The notes under the pieces are model-generated. The model saw only the letters and a program-made list of their open reading frames with translations, was not told where the DNA came from and searched no databases. The position numbers and the translations under genes were made by a program. A stretch of 64,000 nucleotides of DNA from Strobilurus pachycystidiatus (Eukaryota; Basidiomycota; Agaricomycetes; Agaricales; Physalacriaceae), in NCBI GenBank assembly GCA_019915135.1, contig JAHLMK010000002.1, positions 1,612,001 through 1,676,000 of the forward strand. The letters are read 5' to 3'. Each line of letters begins with the position of its first letter. The stretch's first letter is position 1. Shown one piece after another: positions 46,143-57,650 of the stretch.

Positions 46143-48675
46143 CTAACATTGTCCCAAAAATGAGTTCTTCGGGAATGGCTGTCCGAAGTCGTCAACCCAA
46201 GTCGTCAGATTCGCGTTCTGGTACGCATCCATGTACCTGAATAGTCGTCAGAGGAAGGCGTTCCTAGAAGGAATGGCAACGAACGTATTGATGTATTTAG
46301 CTGTCGGGAAGTCGGGAGGATCGCAGCCTATGTTGATGGAGTCTTCCGGTTGATACACGCGAATGTAATCTATGCTCATGTGGACTGGGAATCCCAGATG
46401 GGCCAGATCAACTGGGCCAAAATTTGTGGACATTCCCAAATTTGCCAATATGTACTGGGACGATGTTTAGAACCATTGAGCTCCCGTTGAAAGTCGAACA
46501 CATACCATAGGTTCTTGGGGTATCGATCTTGCGGATATATCCACCCTAGTATCAGGACCAACACCGTTGCCTTTGATAGACCATGCGATTTTGTTGTTGT
46601 TTATCCACGTTATATACTGGACCGTTTGTCAGTGACGCGGCTAGTAAGAAGATACTTAACCCACCCCTTCGTCGTATCCACCACGATACTGATGAGAAAG
46701 TGAGGTCAGACGGACGTGTGCAGAAGAAGCCTGTCAGGTATCGCACCTCAAACCCATATATTGACGCGCAGCCACCAGTCTTCTCGTAACAGTTGGTATC
46801 GGTGTTGGTAACGACACTGTGGACAAAAAAAGAGTCATTGACAGTAGTCCGAAAAGCTAGCATCTCACGCACGAGGTCGCCTGTTGAGTGACACTCCCCG
46901 TGAAAGTGTTCAACTCGGATATTGCCGGGTCTGCGACGTAAAAGTTGGCCGAAGAATTGTCCCATTCATACGCATAATTGAAGGGCTTGGTGGTAGAATG
47001 ATATGAGTTAAGACGGCGCAAGAAATTGGGCACCTACCCCAAATTGCCCCGATTGAGAGACCTGGGCTATCAGAGTGTCCTGATTGATCTATGCAGTATT
47101 ATTAGCGAGGACAAAGGAACGTTGAAGTCGCTGCCTGACCTGAGCTTCGAACACGTCTATTTCTGGAGCAGACCGACCAACAAACGTTCCGTCAGAATGC
47201 TTGGGGCCGGGATGAGTGGTATCGTCAGAACATGTGCATCTCGATAATCTTTGACCTGGTAGAAATGACAAGTAACCGCCTTTGCCCACATCACCGTCGA
47301 CAGTGGCAAGGTGAGGTTGTCCGTGGAGCGTTTGATTCGGTGCTGTGCCGACATCACACGCATCTGAGTTATTCAGTTGTCAGTTGTATTCTTTAGATGT
47401 GTAGGTGTGGCCTACCATAGGTATACGGCCACATGCCTTCCAGAGTCGCGCCATATCCGGCACGGCCAAGGTTCCCCATCGTCCATATGGCTGGCCAGAG
47501 TCCCAAGACGTTATCAGTACCAGGTAGGATGACGTTGGTTTCTATATAGCCTCCAGTAAAGCAAAACTTGTTCCTAAGGCGCAATGAGTGATGACGACGT
47601 CGGGTCTCACGGACTTCACCCTACCATGTGGCTACCATGCCTGGCGCGGTTATTGTGAGTACTTGGAATGCCGGAACACCAAACGTCACTTACCGCCTTG
47701 ATAGTGCAAATTATGGGTTTCCTTCTTTGACAGCGTGATGACCATGTAACCGCCCTTTGTTGTGATCGCAGCAGGATCATACCATTCCAGATTGTTTGTT
47801 CCCTGTCAATAAGAAGAGATCTCAGCTGAGAATCCAACACACAGGACATGGAACGCCGCACCCAGTAATGCAAATCTACCGCTTCCCAATACGGGTCCTC
47901 TCCTGGATAGAAAGTCCGCCCATCTTGGTTGAATTCGTCGGAGAAAACAAGGCGCATAGTCGTGGAGTCGTCTTCCCAGGACTTGCGCGTATAGGCCTCT
48001 TTCGGTGTATCGTCGTCAATTAAGCCCCAATTCCCAGCTATATCCGGCACCTGGACATCGAAATGATGAGAGGCGGAGAGGCGGAGATGGTTGTAAAGCG
48101 AGTGTACCTGCCCACTAGCATTTAGTCCTCCAAGATTAAATCCGCCTTGATTTGTTAGATGAGTTCCCGCGTAGTAGCTCGCAACCGGATATCCCATACT
48201 GGAGAGGGCAATGAATGATGATGCTAGGGTTTTGGAAAATCGAAGAAAAAACGCACAAAAGAGCAAGGATTCCAGCACATAGAACAACGAGGCAACCAAG
48301 ATTGGTGAGTCCACGCATGGAGACAGCATGCCCACCGAGCTCAATATCGTGAGATTTTTCCTCAATGGGCATGTGTATATGGTCGTCGGGTTCCACCAAG
48401 TCTGGAGAAAGATCGGCTCCCCATTGCTGCGGGTCTGGAGACAGCGAGTACTAGCAGAGAACGAATAAAAAACCAGAACGTCAACGGCATGTAAGCTGTG
48501 GCACCTTTTTGGCTAACGAGAGCAACTCTTGGCTGATGGCTCTCGAGGGATACGGCGTGTCAAAGTTGGACTTTGAGGTGTTACTGTTGATCTACAGCGG
48601 CGGAAAAAAAGGAAGAAGACTCACGTATTCGGACCACTTGCTGGTGCTCCGCGATAGTCTTGGGTCACTCGACAT
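46143..48675 (-). CDS. KRE6/SKN1-type beta-1,6-glucan synthesis protein (GH16-like)
   Basis: Type II membrane glycoprotein needed for cell-wall beta-1,6-glucan, acting in the ER/Golgi. The cytosolic N-terminus is MSSDPRLSRSTSKWSEY spliced to YSLSPDPQQWGADLSPD, followed by one signal-anchor helix (LTNLGCLVVLCAGILALL). The lumenal part shows VPDIAGNWGLIDDDTPKEAY, LVFSDEFNQDGRTFYPGEDPYW, NLEWYDPAAITTKGGYMVI, NKFCFTGGYIETNVILPG, GLWPAIWTMGNLGRAGYGAT and the catalytic-type APEIDVFEA with both glutamates. The end reads YIRVYQPEDSINIGCDPPDFPT and, after a gttcgt-donor intron at 46284, YMDAYQNANLTTWVDDFGQP to …SFLGQC. At least ten introns are present, the first unusually long (about 160 nt). All expected blocks are found. 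Confidence 0.92.
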
Positions 48676-49397
48676 GGCAGGGCACAGCACAGACGGCGCG
48701 GCAGCAGGAACAAGCAGAGGAGGCAGAATAAAAGTAGGCGGGACGAGACCTTGTTGACGACGTCAAGCAAGAGGGGCCGGAGGCAGTGGGAGCGAAGAAA
48801 GAATATCGAAGCCAGATCGAAGCAAAAGTTATGACCACCGATATCCTTATTGAGCAGTCTGCCCACACGCCGGTAGCTAATAATGGGCCGTGTCGTCACC
48901 TTTGCTCTCTGGCAGATTCTGGGCTTGACCGCCCAAGATTCGTGATCCTGATGCCAAACGAGTTCGAAGGTCGTCTCGGTGAGGTTCCCACCTGATGCGA
49001 CCTTTGCCATGAGCACAGCGCAGATTCGCGCCTCAGAGAACGCCGAGCTGCATTACATATGCATAGCATGCGGATGTTGCCATATTTCTCAGATTTATCC
49101 GCCGTAGTTGAAGGCGGACAGAGTGGCGGTTGCAAGGCGGATGCAAGAGACGGTGAAACTAAAGACCTGACGATCAGTGTCACCGAGGATTGTAATCAAC
49201 TCCGGACAAGAGCCCTGGAATGTCCCCATGAAGGCAGCCCTGACTCAGGCGGGAACAATTGACGACATATAAATTGTCGGGTAAGTGCTCAAGACAAGGA
49301 AAATATTATGTATGTAGAATACTGCTGGGGTACTGATAACACAACATTGTCCGCGACTACAACCAGAAAACACGCCCTTCTACATGGTGAACTACTC
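48676..49397. other. Intergenic, no supported gene
   Basis: Between the KRE6 start and the GTPBP1-type stop. Antisense frames at 48786-48995 and 49059-49262 lack support. No repeat is recognised. Confidence 0.5.
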
Positions 49398-52096
49398 TTA
49401 TAAGAGCTTCGTTATCACACCCAGACCCTACTCGAGACGTTAGCAACAGCGGCCAGACAAGCCGAAGACAAACCTTGGTCTTGCCCTCTCGAAATAGTAG
49501 CTTCATCCCCTCCTTCACAAACTCTGGATGCGATATAAACTCAAAGGTGACCGTCGCTCGGTCGCCTGTACGCATGATTCCCTGCGGATGGTCCATACTG
49601 ACAATTCGTACGGTCTGTCTGACGGCCTAAGATCACCGTTAGCTCTCGTTGGATACCGGAAGCAACCGACGTACGCCACAGTGCAACATGGCCTGTTCAC
49701 GAGTCAGCTAGAAGCACTCCGGGATGACAGCTTCGGTACTCGCCTGGTATCCTTTCTGTAGTGTCGTGTTGTGGCTAGGAACACATTTAGCTAGCGTCAA
49801 GACTCCGCAAAGAAGGCACCAACTAGAGTATTAGTACCTGCCCTTCGAACCGACGAATGGCTACCAGACAATACTTTAGTTCAGCTTCCCACGTTGGGTA
49901 TTGATTCCCTCACCAACCGGGGGCGTATCGGCCCTGCTAACGATGACCATTCCTTTACGCACTGTGTCGCGAGAGACTCGTTTGAGAGCAAGGGAAACGC
50001 ATTGCCCAGCCTCCATCGTCTTCACAGGCGCCCTAAGAAGACGGTCAATACGTACTGATGACAAGCGACTGCTTCACCTTTTACGCTGCATGTCCTTTAT
50101 TACGGTAGGCGTGAAATTTCCATTCGAATCCGGCCCAAAAAGCACTGGATCACCGATCTTTGCCCGCCCGTTGTTGACGATTCCGTTCACGACAGTGCCA
50201 ACATACGGCACCGACCACACCTCGGTGACCGAGAACTGCGATGATTGGTTAACGTTGGCGCCACTGGCACAGGCCCTGATGATGTGAAACACACTTCTAA
50301 GGGCTGATTGGGCGCAAACTTCTCCTTGTCGCCTTCACTTGAGGGGAGGAGATTCAAGAAGGTGCGGACCTAACGAGACATTGGCACATGCTTGAGGCGT
50401 CAAAGAACGATGGGCTTACATGATCGAGACCTTCGCCGGTAACATTGGATATCTGGAAGATGGGACAAACTCTGTGACATAGATATCCTTCAGCAAGTAT
50501 CCAGAGCGCAAGAAGTTCATCTCATACTTGGTCTTTCCAAATGACGTTGCGATCTCAACTGCAGCCTCGGTTGATTTGACGAAGACTGGCTGTTTTCTGA
50601 GGGAGTATGAACCTGAGTTTCGAGTCGGGGAGAAAACTGAGGATACTTACCGGCATCCAGGGCTCTTCAGGATCTTGACCACTTGTTCTACTGTATCTTT
50701 CATTACATTTGCGGGGGTCATATCGATCTATAGGCTCGCTCAAACCAATGGAAAGAAAGGCAAGCCTTAAGCTTAAGCTACTTGCCTTCGTGATGCACAC
50801 TACAATGGGCACGCTGAGAGCTAATGCAATGGACAGGTGCTCCTTCGACATCCCAATCAGTCCCGCATTGGCACCAACTATCAGGATTACACATGAAGGA
50901 GCGCCTGAAGTTAGGCCGTATAAGGTTGTCTTCAAGTATCTTTCATGTCCAGCCAGATCTGAGAGACATCACGAAGCGCTCTGGCAGAGATATGAGCGTT
51001 CAACCCACCGATGAATGAGACTATCTTGGCCGCTTGTGCGGAAATGTCTTCCCACCCTAGCTTCTCTCTCCGTACAACCTCTGAGTCTGCAGAAGGGGTA
51101 ATATTGGGTAGTATTGGTGCTCCAGAAGGCCCAAAACCAAGAATCTACGTAGGTGAGGTCAGAGTTGACCACTAGGGGCAAGAATCATAGATGTATACCT
51201 CCATTCCAACAGACGAGGTCCTGCCACTTTCGATTTCATGCTTGTGACGGAACAGAGCCACTCTTGCTCGTCCTCTGCCATCATCGAGAGCGCCTATTAG
51301 TATTCATGAATCATCAACACGTCCGGCAGTCCGATGGTGCAGACATACCACGCGTTAATACACCAAGAGTAGTCGACTTGCCACTGTCAACATTTCCAAC
51401 GACAGCGCAACGTACTTCGGGAGTGAGAGAAACGTTCGGAGGGGGCAGCCGCAGCAGGAGGGTTAATCTGGGATGGACTGTCTTGACGTCGACGAGAACA
51501 GACACCTAGACAACATTAGTGTTCAGGACAGAATTCAGTTAGTGACCCCACTTACCCGTCCGCCGATTTCTCCGACTGCCTCCGTGAGTTTCTCTTGCAG
51601 AAAGACTAGATCTTCCGCCGCTCTTTCCTGCCCAGTCCAGCCATCCGACTCGTCCGTAAGCGTACCGGCTAATAGAGCTGCATTTGGAGGCTGGACACCT
51701 ATCCGTAGAACGTATTCGCCAAAGTTACGTGTTATTATAATCGCTAGTGTGTCGCGGGCCCGCTCATAGTCTGCAGGAAGTTTCGAAAGCAATTGTGTCT
51801 GCGTGAATCACTATCGGCATCAGCTTGTTTCGTACTTGCGGCGAACTCACGATGATCTTCTCCTCGACTTCAGCGAGATCAACATTGCTGAATGGCTCTT
51901 CCTCAACCACCTCCGGGGCAGCCGTCTCAACCTTGCCCTTGCCCTTCGCTTTCTGGGGATCCTTGCCCGACTTCTCTTTCATGATAGTCGCGACGCCTTG
52001 CTGACGTTGCTTATTGAGTTCGCGGTGGTGGATATCCTCGATTTCGGTCTGGAAAGTACGTAGACTTGTCATTTTTTCCCCGGTTTTGACTGACAT
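49398..52096 (-). CDS. GTPBP1/GTPBP2-type translational GTPase
   Basis: EF-1A-like GTPase of the GTPBP1 family, linked in animals to ribosome rescue and mRNA decay. The N-terminal region is charged ([20 protein letters not shown]), then [20 protein letters not shown]. The G domain has the P-loop in [41 protein letters not shown] with GRTSSVGME (switch I), [15 protein letters not shown] (G3), and ITK-IDM (G4, split by an intron). Beta-barrel domains follow: [69 protein letters not shown] and [22 protein letters not shown], with a short last exon GLGVITKLL. The start at 52096 is the first ATG of the charged exon; an upstream exon cannot be excluded. It diverges from the SDR gene. Confidence 0.9.
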
Positions 52097-53158
52097 ATTG
52101 TGCGGAGTCAAGTTGACTCGATGAGAGTAAGTGATCGATTGTTGAATGTTCTCACCCTGAACCAGAATTATATTGGACCATGACTCCAAATTGGGTAAAG
52201 CGTGGGTCGCGACGCACTGGCGGCACCGCCAAGATTATATGCACACAGTCAGAGTCATTTATGTAAACTCATCTCAGGCTCTTGTAGGGCGCTGCTTCTT
52301 CCTGCTCGTGTTATCTAAATGTGCAATGCGACGGGCTCTAAATTGCACTATTCACCACCGGACGATGAAGGAATTCCGAAGAGTCTCATACCATATATTA
52401 TTGCCTTGAAGTCGGGTCCTCTTCTAGAGGCCTCTGCCACAACATGAAAGTAATCAGACAGCCTTTTACCAATTATCGGAGTCATATGTTCCAAGTGTGC
52501 AACACCGTGCATCGAGACACCTCTAAATCAAGCATGCCCACTGGCAGTAGGACTGACATGAGGTGCATAATAAGGCGGAAGTTGAACTGTTGACGCAGGT
52601 CAATGTTACTGTAGCTTAAACGGACGGCTGGCAGTACAAACGATAATGGAGCTTTATACAGTGTACTAAGTAGAAGGCTGCGTAATACTTCGAAATGTAC
52701 CAGAATGATGACTGTTGTAGAATGTACTTGAAATGTACCAGAATGATGACTGTTGTAGAATGTACTTGAACAAATGAGAACGAGAGTTGACCGCCCGCGT
52801 CCGCGCGGCGGGATAGCGGGTTGCCTTATGCCCGAACTGTGTCTCATCCAACATCAACACATACTGTATATTGTGCATCTTCATCGCCCGTATTTCTATT
52901 CAACTCGTCATCATGACTTGAACGAAAGCTTGCCAATGCATAAGACGGCAGGACGACGTGTTCTGACGGCCAAGCCGTCACCAGCCATTGTTGTTTACAC
53001 TGTGCCGGTTATACGGGCTTCTGGGACTTGGACAATTCTGCTGACATTTCTGTGGTCCGTTCATCCAGACCAAGCTATCTGTTACCTCTTTGGAGTTTAA
53101 AAGCACTCACGCTTGGTGTGAAGGCCTTCAACCGTCTCAGCCGTCCATCCTCCCCATC
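52097..53158. other. Intergenic between divergent genes
   Basis: This 1-kb region separates the GTPBP1-type (minus) and SDR (plus) start codons. Apart from the tandem repeat at 52692-52767, nothing is recognised. Confidence 0.5.
52692..52767 (+). repeat. Perfect 38-bp tandem duplication
   Basis: A 38-bp unit starting gaaatgtaccagaatgatga and ending tagaatgtactt occurs twice with no difference (52692-52729 and 52730-52767). Each unit itself has near-repeats of aatgtac at its two ends. It is non-coding. Perfect identity indicates a recent event. Confidence 0.95.
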
Positions 53159-54181
53159 ATGTCTGCTGGTCTTGGTACTCGCAAATACATTCTTGTCACT
53201 GGCGCAACGAGCGGGATTGGGCGTGCCCTCGCTCTGGCTCTGGCTGAGCTTCCCTCAAAGCCCACAGTCATTGCTGCAGGCAGGCGGCAGACGCGTCTGG
53301 ACGAACTCAAAGCCAAAGGCTTGCAGACTGTGTCGCTGGATCTGTCGAGCGAACAGGAGACTCTCACCAAGGACCTGGAGGGAATCATCCAGGCGTATCC
53401 GGAGGTACGTACCAGAATCCGACTTAGCCTATGCAATCCTTATCGATGTGATCGCTAGCTGGACGCTGTCATCCTTTGTGCCGGCATACAGTTCGAGTTC
53501 GAACTCGACCAGCCGAAAGCTTTCAAGAATGAGAGTAAGTCGTGGCCTAGGTCTTGGCTATATGCCCTCGTGCTGACCTTCATATGATAGATATGCTCAA
53601 AGAGTTCTATGTCAATTATACCGCCAACGTTCTCGCCATCAATGTCTTCCTTCCTCACTTCCAGAAGCTCGCTGTTTGTACCAACTCTTTATGGCCTGAC
53701 TGGAGTCGCTGACGACGTCCATTCAGGCTGAAGGCCGTCATACTTCGATAGTCACCGTTACCTCTGGCATGATCATGTTTCCAATACCTTGGCTGCCCAA
53801 TTATGCGGCGACTAAGGCGGCGCTACACAGCTACACAATATCGTTGCAAGCCACGTTCAAGGACACACCCATACACGTCACGGAGCTGGTACCCCCTTTA
53901 GTTGAATCCGAACTGCATGACGGTGTGCCCCTCGATGCTAGTTTTCTGCTTTACACTCATCTCCTATAGATGCTGGAACCACCGAGGCTTTGTCGAAGCA
54001 TTGGATGCCTCTCACAGATTTCATCGAGCTGACAATGCCTGGTTTGGTGAAAGGAGATCTCGCCGTCCTCGCTGGAACGGCGGCTGAGCTGTATAACAAA
54101 TTCACTGAAGGAGAACGAAACATACTGGCAGACAATGCTCTGAAGATGCATAGAACGAACTCTTGGTCGGTCAAGAAGTAG
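53159..54181 (+). CDS. Short-chain dehydrogenase/reductase (SDR), DltE-like
   Basis: NAD(P)-dependent oxidoreductase with a Rossmann fold. The cofactor motif TGATSGIG is at residues about 15-22 (MSAGLGTRKYILVTGATSGIG). Then come AAGRRQTRLDEL, the DLS after beta-3, ILCAGIQF (NAG-type motif), NYTANVLAINVFLPHF, VTVTSGMIMFP with the catalytic Ser, and YAATKAALHSY with the Tyr-x3-Lys pair. At least five short introns occur; joins give PE-LDAVILCAG, FKNE-NMLKEFYVNY and LVESELHD-…-DAGTTEAL. The C-terminal helix WMPLTDFIELTMPGLVKG resembles DltE-type SDRs. No transmembrane segment. Substrate unknown. Convergent with the GNAT gene, 94 bp apart. Confidence 0.88.
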
Positions 54182-54275
54182 GTAAAATAAGTAAATCTCA
54201 CACTGACACTGTCGGCGACGCTTGGAATTGTGCCTCTACTAACAACAATACGACATGCCATACTGTAAACCAACT

Positions 54276-54851
54276 TCAATTTATCGTCAACGAGAACCGA
54301 AGCGCCCGCCTGTCGCCCAGGGCAAACTCCCGTTCCTCTATGAAACCCATGCTCTTGTACAATTCAGTTGCCTTGACATCCGCAAACACCTCTGCGATGA
54401 TACACTTGGGTTTGCCGTCAACGGGATAGCTGCTGGCCCACTGTATTCCATACTCAAGCATCCGTCTAGCGACACCTTTGCGTCTATGGTCCGGATGCAC
54501 CCACAGTCCTACAAGATAAAACGGCATCCTCCCCTCCCCCATGATGGACGCAGGTATATCAACCGCTTTGATCGACTTGAGACCGCTTGTGCCAACCCAT
54601 TTCCCTGTAGCTCTGTCGCTGACTATCATCGTGATGACCTCCGGATCTCCTATACGACGGATGAAGGTCTCCCGAGGCAGTTTCAGCGCGTCAGCGTAGA
54701 CGCTGCGAAAAGAAGAGGGTGCTTCTTTGAGACACGAGAGACGAATGTCGATGAAGCGGTCGACGTCCTCTGGCGATGGGGGCAAGGGTATAGCAAAGAC
54801 ATCGTAGGACGTCACGGCCATGATGCTCACGGAAGGAGGCTGAGTGATCAC
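54276..54851 (-). CDS. GNAT-family N-acetyltransferase
   Basis: Intronless frame of 191 codons; the ATG at 54821 (MAVTSYDVFA) is an alternative start and perhaps more likely. It has the GNAT fold: FIDIRLSCLKEAPSSFRS (alpha-1/alpha-2), WVGTSGLKSI (beta-4), LVGLWVHPDHRRKGVARRML, which contains the acetyl-CoA pyrophosphate loop R-R-K-G-V-A, and IAEVFADVKATELYKSMGF (motif B, with the usual LY-x-x-GF). Substrate is unknown; proteins, polyamines or small amines are all possible. It is one of few single-exon genes here. Confidence 0.88.
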   Translation of the reverse strand: MITQPPSVSIMAVTSYDVFAIPLPPSPEDVDRFIDIRLSCLKEAPSSFRSVYADALKLPRETFIRRIGDPEVITMIVSDRATGKWVGTSGLKSIKAVDIPASIMGEGRMPFYLVGLWVHPDHRRKGVARRMLEYGIQWASSYPVDGKPKCIIAEVFADVKATELYKSMGFIEEREFALGDRRALRFSLTIN

Positions 54852-55225
54852 AATCGCCGTGATCAGCTGGCGCCGGCTGAGTCAACGAGTAAGGAATGGT
54901 CCGTGCCGAGTAATAATGAATGAATGAAGTAACTCGCCCACAATGACCCACATCTGTCTTACTAGCGCTGGACCCTGACTGAACCTACGAGTGTCTCATA
55001 AATCGCGCGAGCAGAGGCACTTCTGGCGAAGCCTCCTGGACTACGCTCACACCGTTCGTGATATATAGTCAAGTCAAAACAAAATTCATATCGGCAGTCG
55101 CGTAGGAATTTTTAGTGATGTACGTTGAACATTACTGAGGTATTTGATGCGCAATCACTTCATGGACGCTCTACGCCACGCGTAACATGAGGATATGTTG
55201 AAGCAATGAGCTGTAAACAGAAATT
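54852..55225. other. Intergenic, no supported gene
   Basis: Short region between the GNAT start and the PNS1-like stop. Nothing is recognised. Confidence 0.55.
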
Positions 55226-57404
55226 TCAATATTCATCCTCTTGATTCTGGACGTGGCCTACATTGAAGAGCTCTGGTGCTCGCACAGCCAAAACCTGTGG
55301 GTCTTCGCCGAGGCCGACAAAGCTAACACTATGTCAGCTAGGGCTGAGCACGCATGGAAAATCCTTACATGGTCGATACTCCGGCTTCAATTGCGGAGGA
55401 AAGCGTCAAACCTGTGGGCAGATGACTTCAAATGCAGACATGGCGGAATATGAATAGACGTACTGCACTGGAGGCCAATGAGGAACGCGAAGAGTAACAT
55501 AGGCGCAGTGTATTGTCCATCACCGTTGTAAGACGGGGATGTGACTATAGAACCGTTGGCGTGGCAAGAAGGTGCGGAAACCGTCACTTACATCGCAAGT
55601 ACAGGTACGCGAATAGACTGCACAAGAGTCCGATGGCGTAGCCGCCCCATGTCAAAGCTGCGCAAGGGCGTCAAGAACAAGTCGGTGGAAAGTGAGTGAT
55701 GACTTACTCATGCCAACCAAGGAATCGTTGACGAGCGCATCGATTCCACGATCTTTGAACAAGCGCCAAGTGTCTTTCGCGGCTGGAATGTACGCCTTCC
55801 CGTACAGCGCTAGATCATGGTCAGATACCAGTGCCAAGAGGACCAAGAGGAGTACGAACAGATTTCTATGTAGGCATATCTGTTGAAATATTCCACCATG
55901 CTCTCAATGCAGCCAACGAAACAGGCAGCGCAGCAAGCAAGACACGCCTCCACAGCTAATGCCCTAAGATCAGTAAAAGATTAATGAGGAGGAAGAAGAC
56001 GTGCGATGGCCGTCCGCGCTGGCGTTGTTTTGCGCCGCCCTGAGAATCATTTTGAGTAGCTCCAGTAGCGTGACAATGAGGGATCCAAAGGCGATTGAGC
56101 CTAGAGAAAGCGTTGAAGCCCTTCCGAACGCAGACATAGTAGGGTGCTTCGGCTAAACTCGATGAGAATACGCGTGCATTCCAGAACGACATTGACTGTA
56201 CCATCTCTCCCATGTGGCGGGGACCAAAGTAATACCATGAGCCGTATGGCCCGCCAGCCAAGGTCGCTAGAGAAACATTCCCGATGACCTGTGATGTCCA
56301 CAAGAAAGAGAAGGTTTCGTAGAAGATTAGACCAGCGACTGTACTGCTGGAACACGAAGACGAATCGCAAGCTAGGTGGATGTAGTCAGAAAATGGTATT
56401 CGAAGAATTGCCGGCTGTGATACGTACAAGGGCTACCAGGAGTCCACTTCGAGTACGTGGCCGTGACAGTGAAGGTGTACCACACTGCTAAACCGGCCTG
56501 AAGGAAAAGCGCAGTCATGGCCACAACGTACACGCTCATGTGATGTTTAGAGACATCCATCACGACCTGCAAAAGTAATGACGCGAGCGGGATGCGTGAT
56601 CTAAAGCCAAAGTACGAGAGGACAGAGAATAGAGCGATAATAGTAAAGATGATCGCCCCGGCTACACGGAATCAGAACCAAAGGGACTCCCGGTAGAATG
56701 GAGAACGAACAGTAGTATTTCGTGATCCAATAGTAGATGCAGATTCCACTGATAGAGATTGGTTCATTAAAGCGCGTTGAATGGGTGATTGCACTGACAT
56801 GTTCAATATGATACTCAATATGAGCGTGATGTGCATGATGATGTGCGTGAACATTCTCGTGAGCAGCAGGTACGCCGTCGACAAGAGAAGCGCGGCACCA
56901 GTGACCAGAAGGAGGAGATAGATGGCTGCGCTAAAAACACGCGAAGGGTCATGAACAGCCTCAATCGAAGCTTGAGACTCAGATACACACCTGTTCAACG
57001 TGACACTGGACCCCGACTTGGCACCGGATTTCCCTAACCCGCCGCCTAGACCTCCTTGTGCCACCCAAGACTGTATGGCCACTCCAGACAAAACGGCGAA
57101 GCCAATGAACTTGTATCATCCTTGAACATCGCTAAATCATCGTGCAGTAAGTTAAACCGACCTGTAAAATGAAGAGGACGAGGAAGATGGGATCGTTAAT
57201 TTTCTTCTTTGGCTTGAATCTTTCGCCCTCAAACGGATCCTTGTCGTCTTGAGGATACGCTTGAGCCTGCGGTGCGGGAGGGGCATATTGCGGCGTGGGG
57301 CCAGGATAAGGCGCGTGGGCTTCATAGGGCGGGTATCCTTGTTGAGGAGCATAACCTTGAGGAGGTGGTCCCCAATTTGGGTTCAAGTTTTGATACTGCG
57401 ACAT
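55226..57404 (-). CDS. PNS1 / choline transporter-like (CTL) membrane protein
   Basis: Multi-pass plasma-membrane protein of the CTL/SLC44 family; yeast Pns1 has no proven substrate. The cytosolic N-terminus is Pro/Gln/Tyr-rich (MSQYQNLNPNWGPPPQGYAP), ending in KPKKKINDPIFLVLFILQ. Transmembrane segments seen in order include IYLLLLVTGAALLLSTAYLL, a helix FTHIIMHITLILSIILN, AIIFTIIALFSVLSYFGFRS with IPLASLLL, VYVVAMTALFLQAGLAVWYT, and FYETFSFLWTSQVIGNVSLA. The family blocks GSWYYFGPRHM, TLSLGSIAFGSLIVTLLELL, YIPAAKDTWRLFKDRGIDAL and NDSLVGM are present. The end VSFVGLGEDPQVLAVRAPEL-FN matches the family's C-terminal VGLGEDP motif. About 12 short introns. Confidence 0.88.
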
Positions 57405-57650
57405 GGGTATAGAGTCGTCGCTGAGCGTTTGGGTGGGTCGTGGTAGTAGTGCGTAAGAAAGGCCAAGACAATGGAAGCCTGTGGAAGCCTAAATGAAACT
57501 AGTACTAGCTGTGTCAGGGGCTTCTCTGCGTCATGGATTCACGCCCCACTCTTTTTCGGACGGCTTGGCAATGCCGTCGATTTATTCCTATGTACAATGA
57601 CAGTAACTTACATCGAACGGAGACCGTGAACTTCAACTTGAAGCAGTGCA

